A stretch of 64,000 nt of DNA from Brevundimonas vesicularis (GTDB lineage Bacteria > Pseudomonadota > Alphaproteobacteria > Caulobacterales > Caulobacteraceae). This document shows, one piece after another, positions 17,466-24,571 of the stretch. The notes beneath the pieces are model-generated. The model did not search any database and was not told the DNA's origin. It worked only from the letters and a program-made list of their open reading frames with translations. The position numbers and the translations under genes were made by a program. The stretch covers positions 2,604,001 to 2,668,000 of the forward strand of contig NZ_CP115671.1 of assembly GCF_027886425.1 (NCBI RefSeq). Direction: 5' to 3'. Positions within the stretch are counted from its first letter, which is position 1. Each line of letters opens with the position of its first letter.

Positions 17466-18248
17466 TCACGTCATGACGTGGCTGCCCTCGCGAAGAGCGA
17501 GACCCGGTTCGGCGGTGACGTCCCATATCGCCGAGGTCCGCCGACGGCGACCGAAAGTGTCCCTGTAGGCGACCACCGCTTCGAACCAGACGACCGTGTC
17601 GTCGCCAGCGATGCGCTCTTTATCTTGCAGGGCGATGTAGGTCGCTACGCGATAGGTGAAATCGTCGCCTCGGGTGATGCCGCCGATGGGTTGGGGGGTC
17701 TTCCTGTCGTCAATGACGACGACATCCGGCCGCCAGGGACGGTGTGATCTCACGTCGATGGTGACACCGAACGCCGGCGTCTCTCCAAAATTCTTGACGC
17801 GGAAACGCGCCTCCCACCAGTCGCTCGCATCACCCGACGCCTCGACCGCCTCAAGCACCGTGTCGTCGAAATCCAGATACGCTCTCAGTTGCCGACGGCT
17901 CGTCCTTCGTGTGTCCCAAAGCGTCGCGGCCAGCAGCATCGTGCCTATGCCGGACAGGATCGCGGCCACCCAAGCGGCGGTGATCTGGCGTTCGGCCGCA
18001 TCGGCCGCTCTGACTTGGGCTGCGAGATCCCGTTCAGTTAAAGATCGATTCGCGCGATCGACTTCGCTCTGCGTCCTGATCTCATCGGGCGATCGAAGGA
18101 TCGCTACGGAGACGGGACCGGTCGCCGATGGCTCCTTCACAGGCGTCGGCACCTCAGGCTTCACGCTCTCTTGGGCGATGGCAACGCAGGGCACCGCGAC
18201 TGAACCGCAGAACGCCACCCATAACGCGACACCCAGAGCGTGCTTCAT
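17466..18248 (-). CDS. membrane-anchored protein of unknown function
   Basis: The 260-residue product starts with a signal-peptide-like segment (MKHALGVALWVAFCG to about residue 26), then a ~60-residue charged stretch, then a transmembrane helix at ~92-112 (AAWVAAILSGIGTMLLAATLW) followed by TRRTSRRQLRAYLDF. The remaining domain is beta-rich and contains RVKNFGETPAFGV, a pattern common in unnamed membrane proteins with one or two N-terminal helices. If the first segment is cleaved, the C-terminal domain faces the cytoplasm. Its start overlaps the stop of the upstream gene by four bases, so the two form one unit. Function unknown; a membrane effector paired with a HEPN-like protein is possible. 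Confidence 0.6.
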   Translation of the reverse strand: MKHALGVALWVAFCGSVAVPCVAIAQESVKPEVPTPVKEPSATGPVSVAILRSPDEIRTQSEVDRANRSLTERDLAAQVRAADAAERQITAAWVAAILSGIGTMLLAATLWDTRRTSRRQLRAYLDFDDTVLEAVEASGDASDWWEARFRVKNFGETPAFGVTIDVRSHRPWRPDVVVIDDRKTPQPIGGITRGDDFTYRVATYIALQDKERIAGDDTVVWFEAVVAYRDTFGRRRRTSAIWDVTAEPGLALREGSHVMT

Positions 18249-18841
18249 TGAGCGTGGCTGATGAAGGTGATGCCACTGACGCCTTGGTCAAAGGTCTCGA
18301 TCACCTCGATCTTTCCCGCTTCCAACAATGTGCGCCACAGCGCCTCGACGTCGTCATAGGCAACGGCGAAGAACTCTGGAGTGGTCAGGGCGTCGAATTC
18401 GGTCTGGTAATCGCGAAGAAGCTTCTGCAACTCGCCGTCCGTCCCTTGGGCTTCCCACGCCTTCTTGGTCTTCACCGGCTTGCCGTGAGCCATCATGTCC
18501 CGGGCCTTCATCAGCTGCAGTACCGTCGAGGCCGGTCGTTGGGCCGAGTGCCACTCGAGCCCCAGAGCTTTCCAGACGGCCTGGCGCTTTTCCTTGCCGC
18601 TGGCGCGTTCGTCCCAATTGTCGACCCTTAGGTCGCCGACAAAGTTGATGTAGGCTTCTAGCGTGTAGGCAAGCATCGTGATCCCGGCCATGATGTCGAG
18701 CCCCACCCCATCCCGCTCGCCACCCGGAGCTAGCGCCTTGTCAATCCGGGCTTTGAGATGGAAGGCCGCAGAGGACAGATCGTTGTGGATCAGATCGATC
18801 CGCTCGACCTCGAGCCTCGCGTTAATGCGCTCACCGATCAT
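18245..18841 (-). CDS. HEPN-like protein of unknown function
   Basis: A 198-residue, mainly helical protein. LMKARDMMAHGKPVK at about 130-144 contains R-x4-H within an ARDMMAHGK context, the pattern by which HEPN domains (often ribonucleases) are recognised; an earlier long helix pair (HLKARIDKALA, AGITMLAYTLEAYINFVGDL) would complete the bundle. I start at ATG 18841, which has AAGAG nine bases upstream; a GTG at 18904 would add 21 residues with no ribosome site. The 3' end overlaps the membrane-protein gene (ATGA), making a two-gene operon reading away from the integrase. The HEPN call rests on one motif and predicted helices, so it is tentative. Confidence 0.55.
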   Translation of the reverse strand: MIGERINARLEVERIDLIHNDLSSAAFHLKARIDKALAPGGERDGVGLDIMAGITMLAYTLEAYINFVGDLRVDNWDERASGKEKRQAVWKALGLEWHSAQRPASTVLQLMKARDMMAHGKPVKTKKAWEAQGTDGELQKLLRDYQTEFDALTTPEFFAVAYDDVEALWRTLLEAGKIEVIETFDQGVSGITFISHAQ

Positions 18842-19104
18842 GCCCCCGCTCTTCGAGCGGTCGCCCGCCCACATCGATCTTAAACGATGCGATCCGCTTC
18901 TCACAGGCTTGGATCACCGCACCGCGACTGGGCTTTCCTGGGTAGCGACGAGTGAGCAGTTAGCGCCTCGCGACCGACAACATAGTTCCCAACTTCGCCC
19001 GCGGCTGTGAGCCGGACGCGATTCGAACGAGCTCGCACATCCTGAAAGCCGCCCTTCCGAACTTCCTAAATGAGTCACAATGCGACGTTCTAAGACGCCG
19101 CTGC

Positions 19105-20178
19105 ATGACCAAGCGCCCCCGCAACGTCAGCTACTACTACGATCGCCACGGCAATATGCGGTGGCGGTTTCGTAAGAAGGGTCTGCCTGAATGTCAGACG
19201 CGCGAGACGTTCGATTCCGTTGCGTGGTGGAGTTGGTACGCCGCGGCCTCCTCGGCCGCGCCATCAATTGTAGGGGCAGATCGGACCAAGCCTGGATCAG
19301 TCCATGCCCTCGCCGTCGCGTACTATGCCTCCGCTGACTTCCAACGCTTGAGCCAAGCGACACAGCGAACCTACAGGGGAATTCTCGACCGCTATCGAGA
19401 CAAGTACGGCGACAACCCCATCGCCCTGCTTGAGGCGCGGCACATCCGGGGGCAGATGGACAAGCAGGCAGCAGCACCGACAGCGGCCAACAACATGCTC
19501 AAGGTACTTAGGGCGGTTATGCGGTTCGCGATGGCGCGAAGTCTGCTGAGGAGCGACCCAACCGTAGGCGTGAAAATGCTCCGCTACCGCAGTCAGGGCT
19601 TTCATACGTGGACCGAAGCTGAAGTCGCTGCTTTTGAACGGCGGTGGCCCGTTGGGACGAAGGAAAGGCTGGCTTTCGACCTTCTACTCTACACCGCGCA
19701 AAGATCGGGCGATGTGCGGCAAATGACCAAGCAGCAGGTTCAAGGCGGGCGGGTCACGGTCCGGCAGGAGAAGACCGGCCAGCTCGTCGACATAAGCCAA
19801 CACCCGCAGCTCAAGGCCTCCCTTGCCGCACGTCCGTCAGAACACTTGGTTCTACTGACGACCGAACAGGGCAAACCATTCACCGCAAAAGGCTTCGGCA
19901 ACTGGATTAGCAAGGCGGCAGAGCGGGCAGAGTTACCCCACTGTTCGGCGCACGGTCTGCGTAAAGCTGCAGCACGGCGACTCGCAGAGGCCGGCTGCTC
20001 GGCACACGAGATTATGGCCATCACCGGCCACCAAACTCTCAAAGAAGTCGAACGGTACACGCGAGAGGCGGGGCGCCGCGACTTGGCGGACAGCGCCATG
20101 AAGCGCATCGGGCAAAGTACGCAAGCAGAACAAAATCTGTCTAACCCGGCACCTGCGGTTAGACAGTCCGGAGAATAA
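19105..20178 (+). CDS. tyrosine-type site-specific integrase of the island
   Basis: This 357-residue tyrosine recombinase would insert and excise the island at the tRNA-Ser gene 33 bases downstream. A core-binding SAM-like domain (YYASADFQRLSQATQRTYR and following) precedes the catalytic domain, in which all active-site residues are visible: Arg in QRSGDV (~200), Lys in VRQEKTG, HGLRK (~283-287), TGHQT (~308-312) and the nucleophile Tyr in VERYTREA (~318). The N-terminus (SYYYDRHGNMRWRFRKKG) resembles the arm-binding region of P4-like integrases of Alphaproteobacteria. The gene is complete and points toward the attachment site. Confidence 0.95.
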   Translation: MTKRPRNVSYYYDRHGNMRWRFRKKGLPECQTRETFDSVAWWSWYAAASSAAPSIVGADRTKPGSVHALAVAYYASADFQRLSQATQRTYRGILDRYRDKYGDNPIALLEARHIRGQMDKQAAAPTAANNMLKVLRAVMRFAMARSLLRSDPTVGVKMLRYRSQGFHTWTEAEVAAFERRWPVGTKERLAFDLLLYTAQRSGDVRQMTKQQVQGGRVTVRQEKTGQLVDISQHPQLKASLAARPSEHLVLLTTEQGKPFTAKGFGNWISKAAERAELPHCSAHGLRKAAARRLAEAGCSAHEIMAITGHQTLKEVERYTREAGRRDLADSAMKRIGQSTQAEQNLSNPAPAVRQSGE

Positions 20179-20204
20179 GATTATGAAAATATACGATAAA
20201 ATTT

Positions 20205-20225
20205 GCGGGGTGGCGGACAGAGAGG
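20205..20225. repeat. att-like direct repeat, right copy at tRNA-Ser 3' end
   Basis: This copy matches 1502-1522 at 20 of 21 positions. Bases 20211-20225 are the 3' end of the tRNA-Ser gene (CCA end, acceptor strand and start of the T arm). The integrase stop lies 27 bases to the left. The tRNA stays whole, as expected when an island restores the 3' end it enters. Confidence 0.8.
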
Positions 20226-20300
20226 GATTCGAACCCTCGGTAGGCTTTCACCTACACACGCTTTCCAAGCGTGCGCGATCGACCACTCCGCCACCTGTCC
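20211..20300 (-). tRNA. tRNA-Ser (anticodon GGA)
   Basis: Read on the minus strand, the gene starts GGACAGG and ends with TCTGTCC, discriminator G and an encoded CCA. The anticodon stem ACGC/GCGT closes the loop TTGGAAA with anticodon GGA (plus-strand 20264-20266), and the T arm contains GGGTTCGAATCCC. The long variable arm (GTAGGTGAAAGCCTAC) is typical of serine tRNAs. Length is 90 bases. It is the integration target of the island to its left. Confidence 0.97.
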
Positions 20301-20439
20301 GTTTCACGCTGCGTCTTGCGCGCCGCCGGAGGTCGATCCGGCGGGAGGCGGGCCTGATAGAACACACTCGCCCCCTCGGCAAGCGCCTCTCGCATCCCCA
20401 TATGGACTTCAACGCCATTTTCCGATGAGAGAGCCGCAA

Positions 20440-21090
20440 ATGCTGTTCAAGAAGACCGCCGAAATGCCCACGCCCGAGACCGCCCTGCCCGGACGCGCCG
20501 AGCCGCTGGACACCGATGTGAACCACTATGTCAGCGGCCATCCGCTGAAGGGGCCCTATCCCGACGGGTTCCAGACCGCCATCTTCGGCATGGGCTGTTT
20601 CTGGGGCGTGGAGCGCATCTTCTGGCAGTTGCCTGGGGTGTGGGTGACCTCGGCCGGCTATTCCGGCGGGATTACGCCGAACCCGACCTATGAGGAAACC
20701 TGCACCGGCCGGACGGGTCATACCGAGGTGGTCAAGGTCGTCTTCGACCCGAGCGTCATCACCTACGCCGAACTGCTGAAGACCTTCTGGGAGAACCACG
20801 ACCCGACCCAGGGCATGCGCCAGGGCAACGACATCGGCACCACCTATCGCTCGGCCATCTACACGCTGAACGCCGAGCAGCAGGCGGAGGCCGAGGCGTC
20901 GCGCGACGCCTATCAGGCCGCCCTGACCCAGGCCGGGCGCGGGACGATCACCACCGAGATCGAGCCGGCGGGCGACTATTTCTACGCCGAGGGCTATCAC
21001 CAGGGCTATCTGGCCAAGAACCCGGCCGGATACTGCGGCATCGGCGGGACCGGCGTGGTCTGCCCGATCGGCGTCGGCGTCGACGCCTGA
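20440..21090 (+). CDS. msrA: peptide-methionine (S)-S-oxide reductase
   Basis: MsrA reduces the S-epimer of methionine sulfoxide in proteins and free methionine, using thioredoxin. The active-site Cys is in GMGCFWGVER (Cys ~53), followed by GYSGG, the conserved TYEETCTGRTGHTEVV segment, FWENHDPTQG and YFYAEGYHQGYLAKNP; the tail GYCGIGGTGVVCP holds resolving cysteines. The start at 20440 has GAGAG eight bases upstream; longer frames run back into the tRNA-Ser gene and are not credible. The 216-residue length is usual. It is the first core-genome gene after the island. Confidence 0.95.
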   Translation: MLFKKTAEMPTPETALPGRAEPLDTDVNHYVSGHPLKGPYPDGFQTAIFGMGCFWGVERIFWQLPGVWVTSAGYSGGITPNPTYEETCTGRTGHTEVVKVVFDPSVITYAELLKTFWENHDPTQGMRQGNDIGTTYRSAIYTLNAEQQAEAEASRDAYQAALTQAGRGTITTEIEPAGDYFYAEGYHQGYLAKNPAGYCGIGGTGVVCPIGVGVDA

Positions 21091-21161
21091 CTCTTGCGAC
21101 GGCCGCCGGGTTTCAACCGGCGGTCAGTCGGCCTATGGATCGGCGAAAAATGGGAGCGCTC

Positions 21162-22484
21162 ATGTCCGCCTTCGTCCATCCTGACGAGATCCGCAGCCGA
21201 TTTTCGGCAGCCCTGTCCGCCATGTATCGGGCCGAAGTGCCGCAATACGGCGATCTGCTGACGCTGGTGGCGGACATCAATGCGCAGACATTGAAAGCCG
21301 ACGCCGGCGGCGCGGACCGATTGGCGGCGTCCGGCGAACTGGCGCGTCTGTCGGAGGAGCGCCACGGCGCCATCCGCGTCGGGACGGCCGATGAACTGGC
21401 CACGATCGCGCGCGCCTTTGCGGTCATGGGGATGGAGCCGGTCAGCTATTACAATCTGGCGCCCGCCGGGGTGCCGGTCCATTCGACCGCCTTCCGCCCC
21501 GTCGATCCGGCGGCGCTCTCGCGCAATCCGTTCCGGGTCTTCACCTCACTGCTGCGGCTGGAACTGATCGAGGACGAAGCCTTGCGCGCAGAGGCGGCCG
21601 AGACCCTGGCCCGCCGCGACATCTTCACCCCCGGCGCGCGTGAGTTGATCGAGACGGCGCAGGCCGCCGGCGGTCTGGACGAGGCTCAGGCCGATCGGTT
21701 CGTGTTCGAACTGCTGGAGACCTTCCGCTGGCACGCCCAGGCGACAGTCAGCGCCGAGACCTACGAACGCCTGGTCGCCGCCCACCGACTGATCGCTGAT
21801 GTGGTCAGCTTCAAGGGGCCGCACATCAACCATCTGACGCCGCGCACGCTGGATATCGATGCGGCCCAGGCCGCCATGCCCGCACGCGGCATCAGCCCGA
21901 AGGAAACCATCGAGGGTCCGCCCGCCCGCGCCTGTCCGATCCTGCTTCGCCAGACCAGCTTCAAGGCGTTGCAGGAGGCGATCACCTTCCCCGGCGCCGA
22001 CGGCCCCACGGCGGGCGCCCACACCGCCCGCTTCGGCGAGATCGAACAGCGCGGCTGCGCCCTGACCCCCGCCGGTCGCGCCCTGTATGACGAGGCGCTG
22101 GCGAAGACGGACTTCTCCGCCCTGCCCGACGACTGGGACGCCCTGCGCCGCGCAGAGCTGGCCTGGTTCCGCTATCGCGCGACGCCGGAGGGCCTGGCCG
22201 GCCGCGCCGAGACCGCCGACCTGGAAGCCCTGATCTCCTCGGGCCACGTCGTCGCCGAACCCATCACCTATGAAGACTTCCTGCCTGTCAGCGCCGCCGG
22301 CATCTTCCAGTCCAACCTGGGCTCGGAGGCCCGCGAAACCGCCTATGCCGTCGATCCCGCCAAGGCCGATTTCGAACAGGCGCTGGGCCGCCCGGTCCAG
22401 GACGAGATGGCCCTGTACCGCGCCGAACAGGGCGCCTCGGTCGCAGCGACGCTGAAGGCCTTGGGCCTTACGGAGACGGTCTAG
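21162..22484 (+). CDS. 2-oxoadipate dioxygenase/decarboxylase (HglS/YdcJ family)
   Basis: This family (DUF1338) converts 2-oxoadipate to D-2-hydroxyglutarate in D-lysine breakdown, using a non-heme iron centre in a VOC-like fold. Seen here are NLAPAGVPVHSTAFRPV with a candidate metal His, GPHINHLTPRTLDID with a second, and ARFGEIEQRG with the likely Glu ligand; SRNPFRVFTSLLRLELI is a strongly conserved stretch. The start ATG 21162 has GGGAG six bases before it; the upstream ATG 21135 lacks one. The 440-residue length fits. It is followed by a strong hairpin, suggesting a single-gene transcript. Confidence 0.85.
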   Translation: MSAFVHPDEIRSRFSAALSAMYRAEVPQYGDLLTLVADINAQTLKADAGGADRLAASGELARLSEERHGAIRVGTADELATIARAFAVMGMEPVSYYNLAPAGVPVHSTAFRPVDPAALSRNPFRVFTSLLRLELIEDEALRAEAAETLARRDIFTPGARELIETAQAAGGLDEAQADRFVFELLETFRWHAQATVSAETYERLVAAHRLIADVVSFKGPHINHLTPRTLDIDAAQAAMPARGISPKETIEGPPARACPILLRQTSFKALQEAITFPGADGPTAGAHTARFGEIEQRGCALTPAGRALYDEALAKTDFSALPDDWDALRRAELAWFRYRATPEGLAGRAETADLEALISSGHVVAEPITYEDFLPVSAAGIFQSNLGSEARETAYAVDPAKADFEQALGRPVQDEMALYRAEQGASVAATLKALGLTETV

Positions 22485-22493
22485 TCCGTTCAA

Positions 22494-22530
22494 CCGGATG
22501 CGGGGTTGGCGGCGCCCCGCGTCCATCCGG
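22494..22530 (+). terminator. long hairpin after the 2-oxoadipate dioxygenase gene
   Basis: CCGGATG plus CGGGG (22494-22505) pairs with CCCCG and CATCCGG (22515-22530) around a short loop, with a small bulge. It lies ten bases after the stop codon. There is no T-run, so termination would depend on the stem strength or Rho. It overlaps the region where a TTG start for the next gene would need its ribosome site. Confidence 0.45.
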
Positions 22531-22570
22531 CGTCTTGCCTGATGCGCAGACGCGGATCATAGACGCGGCC

Positions 22571-24418
22571 GTGAACCCGTCCGCTTCCCCGACCCAGCGC
22601 CGTTACGATCTCGACTGGATCCGGGTCGGCGCCTTCGGCCTGCTGATCCTGTATCATGTGGGCCTGGTTTACGGGGTCTATGACTGGCACATCCACAGCG
22701 CCCACACCTTCGAGTGGATGCGCGAGGCGATCCTGGTCACCAACCCCTGGCGGCTGACCCTGCTGTTTCTGGTGTCGGGCGCCGCCCTGCGGTTCATGAC
22801 CTTCCGGCGCACCCCGCGCGAGGTCGCTCGCGCCCGGTTCGAGCGGCTTGTCCCGCCCCTGATCTTCGGCGCCCTGGTTCTGGTGCCGATCCAGTCGTGG
22901 ATCGAGTCGATGGACAAGGGCGGCTGGCCCGGCGGCGTCGCCGGCTTCGTCGCCTGGCTGGGTCATGAGTTCAGCTGGAGCGGCCTCGCCGACGGCGTGC
23001 CGGTCAACCATCTGTGGTTCATCGTCTATATCGCCGTCTACAGCCTGGTCGCCGTGGTCCTGTGGCGCCAGCCCGGCCTGATCGACCGACTGGGGGACGG
23101 GCTGGAAAAGGCGCTGACAGGCCCGCGCCTGCTGATCCTGCCGATCCTCTATCTGTTCGCCATCCGCTGGCTGCTCTTTCCCTGGTTCGGCCTGACCAAC
23201 ACCCTGCACAACGACTGGTACAACCACGCCCTGTCGCTGGTCGCCTTCCTGTTCGGCTTCAGCATCGTGGGGCGTGAGAGCCTGTGGCGCACGATGGAGC
23301 GCTATCGCTGGATCGCCCTGGCCCTGGCGGCCGTCGCCCTGCCGATCCTGATGGTCCAGGTCTGGCATCCCGGCGCGCGGGCCTTCTGGGGCGTGCCCAA
23401 GGCCGCCGTGTACGGCATCGACCAATGGGCGGTGATCGTCGCCATCCTGGGCTTCGGCTATCGCCATCTGCGCGACCGGGGCGGCCCTGCGCTCAACTAT
23501 CTGACCCAGGCCACCTTCCCCCTCTATCTGGCGCACCAGACGGTGCTGGTCGCGGCCGTCTGGATCATCCGCCCGGCCAACCTGCCGGCGCCGGTCGAAC
23601 TGCTGTCGCTGATCGCCGTGACCTTCGTCGGCAGTCTGGCGATCTATGAGGTCGTGCGTCGCGTCCCGGCCATTCGCCCGCTGTGGGGGCTGAAGCCGCT
23701 GGACGGCCGGCCCTGGCCGCTGGACCTTCAGGCTCTGCTGAAGCCGCAGCTTCGCTATCACCGCCGTCGTCGCCTGCTGGGCGTGGGTGTCGCAGCCCCG
23801 CTTCTGGCTCTGACAGTGGTCGCCGTGGCCATCCTGGCCTACCCCGGCTTCAACAATGCCACCCAGTATCTGAGCGAACTGGGCGGAGCGACGGCCAAGG
23901 CGCCGATCATCTTCAACGGCGGGGTCTTCGTCGCCGGCGTCATGGCCGGGCTGGCGGGGATCGGCTTCGGCCTGGCCATCTACGCCCTGACCGGCGCGCG
24001 GGTCGCGGCCTGGGTCATCGCCATCGTCTTCATCCTGGCCGGCGGCGGCATGTCGGCCTCGACCCTGTGGCCCTGGCCCGATCCGCGCCACATGATCATC
24101 AATCTGGCCCTGGGCATCCAGCTGGCGCCGATGCTGCTGCTGTGGGGGCTGGCCAAACGCCGGGACGTGCCGCGCCTGAAGCTCTTCCTCGTCGTCACCT
24201 TCGTCGTCATGGCGATCCTGACGGTCCTGACCAAGCACCTCGTCTTCCCCGGCACGGTCAATGACGCCAACGTCGGCTGGTGGGAGCGGCTCTACGCCAT
24301 CGTACTGGTCTGCTGGGTGGGGGTTGCAGCCTGGGTCCTGGACCGTAAACTGCTTTCGGTCGCCACGGAGTCGCCGCACGGCCGCCCGGCTCCCGCCTCG
24401 TTCGACGTTCCGGCCTGA
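22571..24418 (+). CDS. acyltransferase-3 / DUF998 fusion membrane protein (OpgC-like)
   Basis: The first ~360 residues are a multi-pass acyltransferase family 3 domain like OpgC/MdoC, which transfers succinyl or other acyl groups onto periplasmic glucans: YDLDWIRVGAFGLLILYH at the start, NPWRLTLLFLVSGAALRFM, NHLWFIVYIAVYSL, and a late FPLYLAHQTVL. After an arginine-rich link (LRYHRRRRLLG), residues ~405-590 form a second membrane domain beginning GFNNATQYLSELGG, which fits DUF998. I count about 15 hydrophobic segments. I choose GTG 22571 because a TTG at 22535 falls beside the terminator hairpin; neither has a clear ribosome site. It precedes opgH, supporting a role in glucan decoration. The DUF998 fusion is unusual. 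Confidence 0.75.
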   Translation: MNPSASPTQRRYDLDWIRVGAFGLLILYHVGLVYGVYDWHIHSAHTFEWMREAILVTNPWRLTLLFLVSGAALRFMTFRRTPREVARARFERLVPPLIFGALVLVPIQSWIESMDKGGWPGGVAGFVAWLGHEFSWSGLADGVPVNHLWFIVYIAVYSLVAVVLWRQPGLIDRLGDGLEKALTGPRLLILPILYLFAIRWLLFPWFGLTNTLHNDWYNHALSLVAFLFGFSIVGRESLWRTMERYRWIALALAAVALPILMVQVWHPGARAFWGVPKAAVYGIDQWAVIVAILGFGYRHLRDRGGPALNYLTQATFPLYLAHQTVLVAAVWIIRPANLPAPVELLSLIAVTFVGSLAIYEVVRRVPAIRPLWGLKPLDGRPWPLDLQALLKPQLRYHRRRRLLGVGVAAPLLALTVVAVAILAYPGFNNATQYLSELGGATAKAPIIFNGGVFVAGVMAGLAGIGFGLAIYALTGARVAAWVIAIVFILAGGGMSASTLWPWPDPRHMIINLALGIQLAPMLLLWGLAKRRDVPRLKLFLVVTFVVMAILTVLTKHLVFPGTVNDANVGWWERLYAIVLVCWVGVAAWVLDRKLLSVATESPHGRPAPASFDVPA

Positions 24419-24571
24419 CTTCACCCCCATATTTTTTGGTTTCATCAACATTGCGTGATTGAAAATCGCGCGAATGTGATCGATTATGCAGGTCGTGTTG
24501 CAGTGCAGCACTCCGCGTCGTCCCCAGCCCTCGGGACGACATCCGGTTCACTCGGGGGCGTCCAGAGCGGC

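Noticed and set aside
19015..19040. Possible tRNA fragment (GATTCGAAC) before the integrase
   Set aside because: The flanking bases do not pair as a T stem and no acceptor or anticodon arm is present.
20203..20439. Upstream extension of the msrA frame by 79 codons
   Set aside because: It would translate the tRNA-Ser gene in antisense; the start at 20440 has a ribosome site and matches the family.
22535..22570. TTG 22535 as start of the acyltransferase fusion
   Set aside because: It is only four bases beyond the strong terminator-like hairpin and has no ribosome site; GTG 22571 is preferred, though not proven.
22490..24511. A 673-codon open frame on the minus strand opposite the acyltransferase gene
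   Set aside because: Low-complexity Asp/Gln/Arg-rich translation typical of an antisense shadow; the plus-strand frame has clear membrane helices and family motifs.
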